From positions 1 through 23,477 of the forward strand of contig CAJKMG010000027.1 of the NCBI GenBank assembly GCA_905200945.1: a DNA stretch of 23,477 bases, written 5' to 3'. This DNA is from an uncultured Akkermansia sp. (GTDB lineage: Bacteria; Verrucomicrobiota; Verrucomicrobiia; Verrucomicrobiales; Akkermansiaceae). Below the pieces are notes generated by a model. It saw only the letters and a program-made list of their open reading frames with translations, did no database searches and had not been told where the DNA came from. Made by a program: the position numbers and the translations under genes. Below, in pieces: positions 17,861 through 23,477 of this stretch. Numbering within the stretch: the first letter of the stretch is position 1; every line of letters starts with the position of its first letter.

Positions 17861-18262
17861 ATGATTAAAGGTTTACTTGTTTATTTGAAAATTCATTTTA
17901 TAGCCAGTCTTCTTTTTTGCTTGATTGGCAACATTCAGGGTGTTCTTTTCGGAATACCCCTTTATGGTGTATTTCAATCTTATATTTTGATTCTTGCAAT
18001 CAAAAAAGAAATATGGAAAATTTATCCATGGATACACAAATCAGACTTATTACTTGCCTCGTTTTTTATGGTTGTTTTCACTATTTCTATTATACTGAAC
18101 ATCTTATATATGTTCTGTAAAAATTATTTTCCAACTTTAGAAATGCTTAATTCGTGTACTCATGTGTTATACTTTGGATTATGGGGAACCGTGATTTACA
18201 TACTTGTTACCCTTCCTCTGATTATTAGAATTTTTGTAAGAAAGTTAAATAATAACTTCTAG
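17861..18262 (+). CDS. Multi-span membrane protein, candidate immunity protein for the RHS tip
   Basis: 133 residues, no recognised family. Hydrophobic stretches at about 11-47 (two helices around a short turn), 61-85 and 103-127 predict about four membrane spans, with Lys-rich loops and C-terminus. It begins 6 nt after the RHS stop, the usual place for the gene that protects the producer from its own tip. A membrane location suggests that the toxin attacks the membrane or enters through it, which would fit the Het-C/phospholipase-like motif in the tip. The sequence is AT-rich like the tip. The role is inferred from position and topology only. Confidence 0.7.
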   Translation: MIKGLLVYLKIHFIASLLFCLIGNIQGVLFGIPLYGVFQSYILILAIKKEIWKIYPWIHKSDLLLASFFMVVFTISIILNILYMFCKNYFPTLEMLNSCTHVLYFGLWGTVIYILVTLPLIIRIFVRKLNNNF

Positions 18263-18418
18263 GCGTAATTTTCATCTTATGGAATAGATTCATCAAGAAG
18301 ATTTGATTAATTTATTTTGTCAAGAATAACACTTTCAATGGCATTTCAAATATGTTAATATTGGAAACCTTCTCAAAATCAAGAAAATTATAGATTATTT
18401 CCGTGATACTTTCGAGTT

Positions 18419-18565
18419 ATGTCGATATACTTGAGAATGGTAACTGGAATTGGTATTCATAAATCTGAAAGCGAAGCTAATAATCTTGCAAAAAAAGATG
18501 CTCAAAAGAATACCCCTAGGGAATACCAAGCAAAACACTTAAATGTTAAATGTATAAAAAATTAA
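18419..18565 (+). pseudogene. Short tip-like remnant upstream of a candidate immunity gene
   Basis: A 48-codon open frame from the ATG at 18419 (another ATG at 18437) ending one nt before the next gene. The peptide contains VTGIGIHKSESEANNLAKKD and ends HLNVKCIKN. There is no start signal worth the name, and the sequence before it (18263-18418) shows no coding pattern. Its position directly in front of an orphan small gene is what is expected of the last part of a displaced RHS toxin whose front was deleted. It could instead be a free-standing small protein. No family was recognised. Confidence 0.35.
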
Positions 18566-18566
18566 T

Positions 18567-18908
18567 ATGAAATTACTTAACGAATATCTTTTGTTGCCTA
18601 GCTTAGAGACAGGGCAAATGGAGTGGCTCAAACTGGAACTTTATTTTGATCAAAAAAGCGGTTATATCTATCCAAAACTATACGCAAGGGATAAATTTCT
18701 CGTTAAACGTGATATTAATAAAACGAAAGAGACCAAAGAGTGGCTTTGGTTTGAAGAATGTGGATGGTTCTTTCCTTTAGATTCGTATATTCTTACAGGC
18801 TCCGAAACTGAAGCTTTGAATGTGGTTAAACAATATATAGAATGTAAATGGAATGGAAACAACATTCCGATAAACATAATTAATAAAATAAAAGAATCTA
18901 CATGTTAA
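18567..18908 (+). CDS. Hypothetical protein, candidate orphan immunity protein
   Basis: 113 residues, soluble, rich in aromatic residues (EWLWFEECGWFFPLDSY) and Lys/Glu, with no signal peptide or membrane span. I do not recognise the family. The pattern of a small cytosolic protein with a Trp/Phe-rich centre and a closing helix (ETEALNVVKQYIECKW) is common among immunity proteins, and the gene follows a tip-like remnant by one nt. It probably protects against a toxin whose gene has been mostly lost. The AT-rich composition matches the other cassette genes. Confidence 0.6.
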   Translation: MKLLNEYLLLPSLETGQMEWLKLELYFDQKSGYIYPKLYARDKFLVKRDINKTKETKEWLWFEECGWFFPLDSYILTGSETEALNVVKQYIECKWNGNNIPINIINKIKESTC

Positions 18909-19126
18909 TCTTAAAAAAGAAAGACTGTTGCATGAAGCTTCATGATGGTTGCTACATGCGAAACATTATCTATGCAACTAATCGAGAACAAGAAGTTGTC
19001 GTAATAACAGAAGTTCTTGTGGATCTTCTTCTTTCGCCTACAAGCGTCTCCTATGAGAGTTCATGCCCCTGTTGGTTAACCAAGAGTATTCTAAAAAGGA
19101 AGATTTCTGACAAAGTGTATGGTTAA
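18902..19126 (+). CDS. Doubtful small ORF
   Basis: A 74-codon frame overlapping the end of the preceding gene by 7 nt. It holds a CC pair, a Cys-rich middle (SYESSCPCWL) and a basic tail. There is no ribosome-binding site and no recognised family. It may be a decayed cassette fragment or chance. An internal ATG at 18956 is an alternative start. Confidence 0.2.
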   Translation: MLILKKKDCCMKLHDGCYMRNIIYATNREQEVVVITEVLVDLLLSPTSVSYESSCPCWLTKSILKRKISDKVYG

Positions 19127-19228
19127 CTAAAGTTTGTAAGGCTAATCTTCTTTCCGTAAGATTGATCTGAAACTTTCAATTACATTTCAATAAGTCGCCC
19201 TCCATATTCCGATATCTTGATAGGAACG

Positions 19229-19267
19229 CTCGTTATTGTAGTGATGTATATATGTACATCTAACGAG
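19229..19267. repeat. Interrupted palindrome just upstream of the duplicated RHS core
   Basis: CTCGTTA (19229-19235), a 7-nt bulge, GATGTA (19243-19248), loop TATATG, then TACATCTAACGAG (19255-19267), which is the uninterrupted complement of both left blocks. It ends 16 nt before the core homology begins. It could be a terminator-like hairpin or a recombination-site relic. Confidence 0.5.
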
Positions 19268-19283
19268 ATCCGACGCTCCCCCA

Positions 19284-19455
19284 CTGGCTATCCAGACGGC
19301 GGGCAGCTGGTTTGCCTACGGCTGGGACTTGACCAAAAACGTGATGGAACTCTACAAGAGCAACGGAACCATCGCGAATTCCTACTCCTACGCCCCCTTC
19401 GGCGAAGCCACGCAAACAGGCAGCATCACCAATCCCCTTCAATGGAGCAGCGAGG
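19284..19455 (+). repeat. Second copy of the RHS core segment (main copy at 16952-17123)
   Basis: Same frame and same order as in the main gene. The four differences are T/C, T/C, T/C and A/G single-base changes. The homology starts abruptly in front of CTGGCTATCC and fades after GAGCAGCGAGG. Confidence 0.9.
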
Positions 19456-20012
19456 TGTTCGACGGGGAATTAGGGCTTGTTTACTACAATTACCGCCACT
19501 ATAATCCCCATGATGGAAGGTGGATCAGTCGTGATCCCATCGCCGAACAAGAAGAATTGAATTTGTACGCATTTGTGAGAAACAATCCGGCTACTGCATA
19601 CGATAGATGGGGAAACACAGGTATCTGACCAGGAGATCTCGTTTTTATTAAGCAAGGAACAGTAGCAAGCTTAAAAGCAATCCAAAAATTACTTGAAGGG
19701 TATAAAGCCCTCAAGGAGGCCAATATTATTGGGGCAGATAAATGGTTTCATTGCTTGTATATGTGCAAAGCGACGAAAGAGAGCAAATCTCCAAATATAG
19801 TTCTTTCTCTAGCTGTGCTACGTGAGATAGTAGATTTACTAAAAGGTAGGTTTAAAGGAGCAGTAGATTCAAAGACAGAAAAAAAATTTGAAGAAATCGA
19901 ACACGCTTTGGATTCTTTAGAAGATATGAAGGCAAATAGAAAGGGGATAGATTGCCCACCAGAAAAAACATGTGAATGCTGTTGCAATGAATATAAAGTG
20001 AATGGATTGTAA
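19284..20012 (+). pseudogene. Orphan RHS tip A: core plus toxin tip with one in-frame TGA
   Basis: The frame begins in the core (LAIQTAGSWFAYGWDLTKN), passes the end motif YYNYRHYNPHDGRWISRDPI and NLYAFVRNNPATAYDRWGNT, then meets TGA at 19626-19628. The same frame then stays open to 20012. After the stop comes PGDLVFIKQG, ADKWFHCLYMCKATKESKS, LAVLREIVDLLKG and a Cys-rich end (CPPEKTCECCC). The ADKxFHCxxxCxA and RE-D pattern followed by a Cys-rich end is one that I associate with RHS tips in other Gram-negatives. The stop most likely replaced TGG (Trp). There is no start of its own apart from a weak internal TTG/ATG, so it is a displaced, silent tip unless recombined back. A candidate immunity gene follows by 13 nt. 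Confidence 0.8.
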
Positions 20013-20025
20013 AATATAAAAAATT

Positions 20026-20367
20026 ATGTGGAAAATAATATCCGTTGTTTGTTTTTCAGGGCTATTGATATTTGCCTGTATTGCAATCTATTTCAATGAC
20101 GAAAAAATAATCTCAAGAGAAATATTGTTCGATAATGTTCCGTTTACAAAAAAATTATTTTCAGATAAAAAAATTGACAATATAGTTTTCAATATAGATA
20201 CAAACAAGATAACTGTTTACTTTCCAAGTGATCAATATATGGATATATTTGATTTTTTCAAAAATGGATGGGATCGAACAGATTTTGCAGAATACATTAA
20301 ATTTTCTAATAAAAATTTTATTATATTCTTAGAAAACAACCTTATGGAGATAAATATAAATAGATAA
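20026..20367 (+). CDS. Membrane-anchored small protein, candidate immunity to orphan tip A
   Basis: 113 residues with one N-terminal hydrophobic segment (residues 4-22, ISVVCFSGLLIFACIAIYF), followed by a soluble, AT-rich-coded domain of alternating strands and loops (KKIDNIVFNIDTNKITVYF) and Asp/Phe-rich helices. It is either an inner-membrane-anchored periplasmic protein or an exported one; Cys17 is not in a good lipobox. It lies 13 nt after orphan tip A and overlaps the opened frame of orphan tip B, so the order toxin, immunity, next toxin is preserved. It is intact although its toxin is broken. Family unknown. Confidence 0.65.
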   Translation: MWKIISVVCFSGLLIFACIAIYFNDEKIISREILFDNVPFTKKLFSDKKIDNIVFNIDTNKITVYFPSDQYMDIFDFFKNGWDRTDFAEYIKFSNKNFIIFLENNLMEININR

Positions 20368-21007
20368 TTATAACTCACCGCCATTATAACCCTCTTGATG
20401 GAAGATGGATTAAAAGAGATAAAATCCGTGAGAATATCATAACAAACAATTATGTATTTATAAATAACAAACCAAAATCTGATATTGATATTCTTGGTTT
20501 ATATAGTTGGGGAGATTTCGGGATTGACCTTTTATCTGTAGCCCTTGTTGCAGGAGATGTTATTTTAGGAGGATCAACAGGAGAAGGAATAGGGCCTGCC
20601 ATAGCTTTGCAAGGCATGAAAACAGGAGCAAAAATTGCAACTAAAGAAGCGGCGAAAAAAGTTGCAGTAAAAGGTGCTCAAGAAAAAGTAAAAAAACAGC
20701 CGAATGTCTCGCAATTCATGATGGATACAAAGCTGCCGATAAAAATGCAGCGGGATGTAAAGCTTGTCTCAAATGCCCTGATTATTTGAAATTATTGACG
20801 GCTAGGGCAGCGGAAATTACTGGCCGCTCGTTATATCTTAAGAAAAAATGTGACTATATTCTTCCCGGTAGTATTACTAAAGGGAGCGCAGCAGCCGTAT
20901 CCGGTCATAAAAATGAATTGACAAATAAGATAACAGCCTTTTCAAAATGTGCAAAATCTGCGGTAAAGGCAGGATGCTGCAATCTCCCACAACTTCCTCA
21001 AATATGA
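20364..21007 (+). pseudogene. Orphan RHS tip B with -1 frameshift at an A7 run
   Basis: No start codon is present. The frame opens at 20364 and reads HRHYNPLDGRWIKRD, NNYVFINNKPKSDIDILGL (end of an AT-rich, diverged RHS core), then a Gly/Ala-rich segment and EAAKKVAVKGAQEKVKK. At the A7 run 20690-20696 the frame must slip by -1 to continue as TAECLAIHDGYKAADKN, AAEITGRSLYLKKKCDYILP, GHKNELTNKITAFSKC to 21007. Without the slip, translation ends at 20789 after an unrelated 29-residue tail. The GRxLYLxxxCDYxLPGSI, GH and final Cys pattern recalls the His-Asp-Cys signature toxins (Tox-HDC-like) of polymorphic systems; this family call is from memory. The stop overlaps the next gene's start as ATGA. 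Confidence 0.8.
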
Positions 21008-21435
21008 CTACTATTCCAACTATAAAAGATATTAATCCCACACCAGGGAATCTTGACGAGTTAACAGCCCTGAAACATTTCCATGGAAAAAGCCAGAGCG
21101 AAGCCGCAAATCTTTTTTTTGAATATCCGACATATTATGAAGAAGATTTAAAATGGATGGGAAGTAAAGCATTCGCTTTTTACTTTCCTTCTATGGAACC
21201 GTATCTTTTGTCGGAAGCAAGTGAAGATGACTCAGATATAATTAATGCATTGGTGAATACGCTACAAATCCGTCTGAAGCAAGATCCCCAATCAATCAAA
21301 GGATGTCTAGTTCCTGCTCTTAGAATTCTAGATTATATATCGGGCAATATGCAAAAATTCAATGTGGATCCTACTATATACGGCAATATTACTGTCAAAT
21401 TGAGTAATATAATCAATCAAATTCGCTTACTGTAA
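21004..21435 (+). CDS. Candidate immunity protein to orphan tip B
   Basis: 143 residues from the ATG at 21004, which overlaps the tip B stop as ATGA and so marks a translationally coupled pair. A longer frame from 20947 would run inside the tip and is rejected. The protein is soluble and helical. EAANLFFEYPTYYEEDLKWM, GSKAFAFYFPSMEPYLLSEA and a closing series of helices (NALVNTLQIRLKQ, SNIINQIRL) resemble a group of small acidic proteins often seen directly after RHS genes in Planctomycetes and Verrucomicrobia (recollection, not a search). The likely role is to bind and neutralise the tip B toxin in the cytoplasm. It is intact while its toxin partner is frameshifted. Confidence 0.7.
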   Translation: MTTIPTIKDINPTPGNLDELTALKHFHGKSQSEAANLFFEYPTYYEEDLKWMGSKAFAFYFPSMEPYLLSEASEDDSDIINALVNTLQIRLKQDPQSIKGCLVPALRILDYISGNMQKFNVDPTIYGNITVKLSNIINQIRLL

Positions 21436-21505
21436 ATTCCAGGCTGATGGCTTGTTTAGTTCCATCTGAATACAACGATGTCTTTCCATGTACTAAACAG
21501 GTTAT

Positions 21506-21633
21506 GAGTCTCTATTCATCGTCATTCTAATTCGCAATTGTTTACTCTTGTTTTTTCATCCGAGTAATATTCTGAATATCAGAAACTAAAATATTTTGAA
21601 AATTTTACAGCGGGACTATTCCACATAATTTCG
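21506..21633 (+). repeat. Diverged repeat, copy 1
   Basis: Two blocks, 21506-21545 and 21556-21633, match 22623-22662 and 22696-22773. The second block is gap-free over 78 nt with 59 identities by hand count (about 76%). The first block is 26/40. The spacer differs (10 nt here, 33 nt in copy 2). It lies after the tip B immunity gene and before the 21647 gene. Confidence 0.6.
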
Positions 21634-21646
21634 AATTTATTTAATC

Positions 21647-22144
21647 ATGAAATCAATCATAATCATATTCTTATTTTTTTGCCTTACCTCAAAAAGAGGG
21701 GCAGCAGATCAAGAATATCAACAAATCGATTTATATGCAGAAACATCTTTTCTTAAAGAGAATAAAAAACACCGAGTTAAAAAATTAAATTTGGAACAAA
21801 AGAAGGAATTAGCGAGAATTATCAGCAAATACAATTTATTTCGGGATGGAAAAACGGAAACAGACGTTCCTTTTACAGGAACTCTGGGTATATTTCATAT
21901 TGCAATAAATAAAAAACCTTATTTATTGTTCATGGCATATAACACCAAACACATTCATCTTTTTGACAGGAAAAAAATTGGAGGTGAAGAATATACGAAG
22001 AAGCTCTTTTGGTTACAAGAAAGGGACAACAAGAGTGGTTTAGAAGTTCGAGTATTTGAATTAGAACCGCTGTATTTGGAATTGGAAAAGTTCCTGGAAA
22101 GGATTTCATCTCCTGTTATAGAAAAAGATAAACGAATTATGTAA
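21647..22144 (+). CDS. Secreted small protein, possible orphan immunity protein
   Basis: 165 residues with a clear signal peptide (KSIIIIFLFFCLTSKRGAAD) and a mature domain rich in Lys, Glu, Tyr and Leu. No family was recognised. Segments such as GTLGIFHIAINKKPYLLFMA and HIHLFDRKK suggest a small mixed alpha/beta fold ending in a long amphipathic helix. It is AT-rich, like the cassette genes. There is no toxin reading frame before it; instead one copy of the diverged repeat stands there. It may be the immunity part of a lost cassette whose toxin acts in the periplasm, or an unrelated cargo gene. The gene at 22175 follows 30 nt later. Confidence 0.6.
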   Translation: MKSIIIIFLFFCLTSKRGAADQEYQQIDLYAETSFLKENKKHRVKKLNLEQKKELARIISKYNLFRDGKTETDVPFTGTLGIFHIAINKKPYLLFMAYNTKHIHLFDRKKIGGEEYTKKLFWLQERDNKSGLEVRVFELEPLYLELEKFLERISSPVIEKDKRIM

Positions 22145-22174
22145 GATATCCGCACTTAGGTCTTTGACCCCGTT

Positions 22175-22552
22175 ATGAAAAAATATCCCAGGGTTATTTC
22201 ATATTACATAGAACTTTTTAAAGCTAAGCGCTCAGACCGCTGGTATAGGAGAACTCTGCAAAAAAGATCATACACTACTTTTATTGAACAATGGGAAAAA
22301 CAGAATGGAAAAGCAGATTATGATCTTCTGAAAAAATTTGCAAACATAATGGAATTGCCTAATTATTATATTTTTCCGATGGATAGAATGCATATTCTTT
22401 TTTGTTCCCCTTATTCCGATCTGAGAGAAGTAGAAGCAATTATTCTTTTAGAAGAAAATGGCATTAAAGATTTAACAGTTGAAACAATAAACACAAAATA
22501 TAAATATGCTAAATATATTTTTAGCAAACGCCAAATGCAATCATCGCAATAG
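22175..22552 (+). CDS. Hypothetical protein, possible orphan immunity protein
   Basis: 125 residues, basic N-terminal half (YYIELFKAKRSDRWYRRTLQ), then a helical middle (DYDLLKKFANIMELPNYYIF) and an acidic stretch (SDLREVEAIILLEENGIKDL). No signal peptide or membrane span, so probably cytoplasmic. I do not recognise the family. It sits 30 nt after the secreted small protein on the same strand and may share its transcript. It is the last gene of the AT-rich accessory region before the beta-lactamase gene arriving from the other strand. The size and position fit an immunity-like protein, without proof. Confidence 0.55.
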   Translation: MKKYPRVISYYIELFKAKRSDRWYRRTLQKRSYTTFIEQWEKQNGKADYDLLKKFANIMELPNYYIFPMDRMHILFCSPYSDLREVEAIILLEENGIKDLTVETINTKYKYAKYIFSKRQMQSSQ

Positions 22553-22622
22553 CAAAACCCCTTATTTTTTGTTATCTCTCCTCAAGCCCATATGAGAAGA
22601 AAGCTTCTATTGGCGTGGGACA

Positions 22623-22773
22623 GAGACACTCATTCTCATCATCATTTTACGGAATTTTTTACTTCAGTATTATTTCATCAATCTCCCTCTGTTACTCATC
22701 CAAGCAATGTGCTGAATATCAAAAGCCAGAATCTTTTGAAAATCTGACGCCAAGACTATTCTGCATTATTCCG
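22623..22773 (+). repeat. Diverged repeat, copy 2
   Basis: Partner of 21506-21633 (see that entry). It ends exactly at the base before the beta-lactamase stop codon, that is at the boundary between the accessory region and the GC-rich conserved gene. Confidence 0.6.
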
Positions 22774-23477
22774 TTATTCTTTTCCGGCGGCAGGCTTCCA
22801 CTCCATGCACAGCCAGCGGGCCATGGAGGCGATCATCCGGTCACAAGCGGATTCAGAATCCTTTGAATCCCTGATGAACACGGAAACCGCCATTTTCCGT
22901 CCGTTGGGAAGAACAATGATGCCGACGTCATTGCGGGCGGTAACGCCACCTCCCGGAAACGAGAATCCGGATCCTGTTTTATGCGCCACCACGTAATCCC
23001 GCGGCAGCTGTCCTTTCAAACGTTCAGGGCCTGTAGAACAACCGGCCATGATGTCCCAAAGAACATGTTGTGTGCCTTTTTTCAGAATTTTACCTTCGTC
23101 AAACGCGCGGAGAAGAGAGTTCATGGCCGACGGGCGGCTTGAGTTGGCATACTGCAAGTCGCGGTTCCGGTGTATTTCATCTTCCGTAAACCGGACATTA
23201 ATGCCGTCAATACCCCATTCCTTCAAATCCTTCTGCACGGCCTGCGGCCCTCCAATAAGGCCAAACAGGAGGTCGCAGGTATTGTTGTCGCTTTCCTGGA
23301 CAGTCACCCTCAGCAGTTCCTTCAGAGAGAAATCGCCGCCTTGGGGAAAACGCTCCCGGAGAGGGCTCCAGGTATCTTTCACCAGTTGTTCCGGACGGAT
23401 GCGGATGATCTGTTCCAGATTCATGACGCCCTGGTCCACCCGCAGTTTCCCGTTCTCGATCTTGCTGCACAGGTCCA
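22774..23477 (-). CDS. Class A beta-lactamase (5' end outside the window)
   Basis: The C-terminal 233 residues of a serine beta-lactamase or beta-lactamase-like hydrolase, exported in this family. Visible motifs are SDN in VTVQESDNNTCDLLFGLIGG, the omega-loop region RFTEDEIHRNRDLQYAN with the candidate general base Glu, and KTG in YVVAHKTGSGFS. The pattern after SDN and the QYAN region recall the subclass A2 enzymes of Bacteroidota (CfxA/CepA-like) more than TEM. The catalytic Ser-x-x-Lys lies upstream of the window edge and cannot be checked. The frame is open to 23477, so the true start is beyond the window. It faces the accessory genes, with 221 nt between the stops. Confidence 0.85.
   Translation of the reverse strand, partial: DLCSKIENGKLRVDQGVMNLEQIIRIRPEQLVKDTWSPLRERFPQGGDFSLKELLRVTVQESDNNTCDLLFGLIGGPQAVQKDLKEWGIDGINVRFTEDEIHRNRDLQYANSSRPSAMNSLLRAFDEGKILKKGTQHVLWDIMAGCSTGPERLKGQLPRDYVVAHKTGSGFSFPGGGVTARNDVGIIVLPNGRKMAVSVFIRDSKDSESACDRMIASMARWLCMEWKPAAGKE

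Noticed and set aside
19260..19442. Minus-strand open frame, similar to one at 16904-17110
   Set aside because: Both are antisense shadows of the duplicated RHS core; their similarity simply reflects the repeat.
20607..20789. Stand-alone 60-codon gene
   Set aside because: It is the 0-frame part of orphan tip B; coding similarity continues upstream without a start and downstream in the -1 frame.
21596..21622. TTGAAA...TATTCC as promoter of the 21647 gene
   Set aside because: The spacer is only 15 nt and the same motif recurs in repeat copy 2, where no plus-strand gene follows.
17855..22773. Transposase, integrase or CRISPR as the cause of the array
   Set aside because: No transposase-like frame, regular repeat-spacer pattern or tRNA attachment site is visible. 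Homologous recombination in the RHS core explains the arrangement better.

Overview
The window reads like chromosomal DNA of a Gram-negative Verrucomicrobiota bacterium, most like an Akkermansia. This is inferred from gene content and style: GC-rich housekeeping genes with weak Shine-Dalgarno sites, lipid A synthesis (lpxA), a Lol/FtsX-type permease, a GYF_2-RDD membrane protein and a very large RHS protein. The species cannot be proved from the sequence alone.

Layout. (1) 1-3495: a secreted protein of unknown function (+) faces a two-gene minus-strand operon, with a bidirectional hairpin terminator between them. The operon encodes an active-looking S1C/Deg-type serine protease with a PDZ domain and, overlapping it by an ATGA, a degenerate protease-like protein that has lost the His and Ser of the triad. 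(2) 3593-7568 (+): a good promoter, then a class A penicillin-binding protein and rmuC, 16 nt apart. (3) 11674-7618 (minus): LolC/E-like permease with a long insert, GYF_2-RDD protein, lpxA and a Gph-type HAD phosphatase, all closely spaced. (4) 11675-12010: a 336-nt gene-free stretch with a perfect 13-bp inverted repeat and a candidate promoter. (5) 12011-22552 (+): the accessory region. (6) 22774-23477 (minus): a class A beta-lactamase cut by the window edge.

The accessory region is the interesting part. A 1947-codon RHS protein ends in a variable tip with a Het-C-like H-x3-D-F-Y-x-H motif, followed 6 nt later by a multi-membrane-span candidate immunity protein. Downstream lie at least two displaced RHS tips. 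Orphan tip A (19284-20012) begins with 172 bp about 98% identical to the main gene's core and is broken by one in-frame TGA. Orphan tip B (20364-21007) has no start codon and needs a -1 shift at an A7 run to be read through. Each is followed at once by its own candidate immunity gene. A shorter tip-like remnant plus candidate immunity gene sits between the main locus and orphan A, and two further small genes with no toxin follow orphan B. The RHS body is GC-rich, whereas tips and immunity genes are AT-rich. The simplest reading is a layered archive of toxin-immunity cassettes: the live tip is replaced by recombination in the conserved core, and older tips are pushed downstream and decay while their immunity genes stay intact. 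No transposase, integrase, CRISPR array, tRNA or rRNA was seen.
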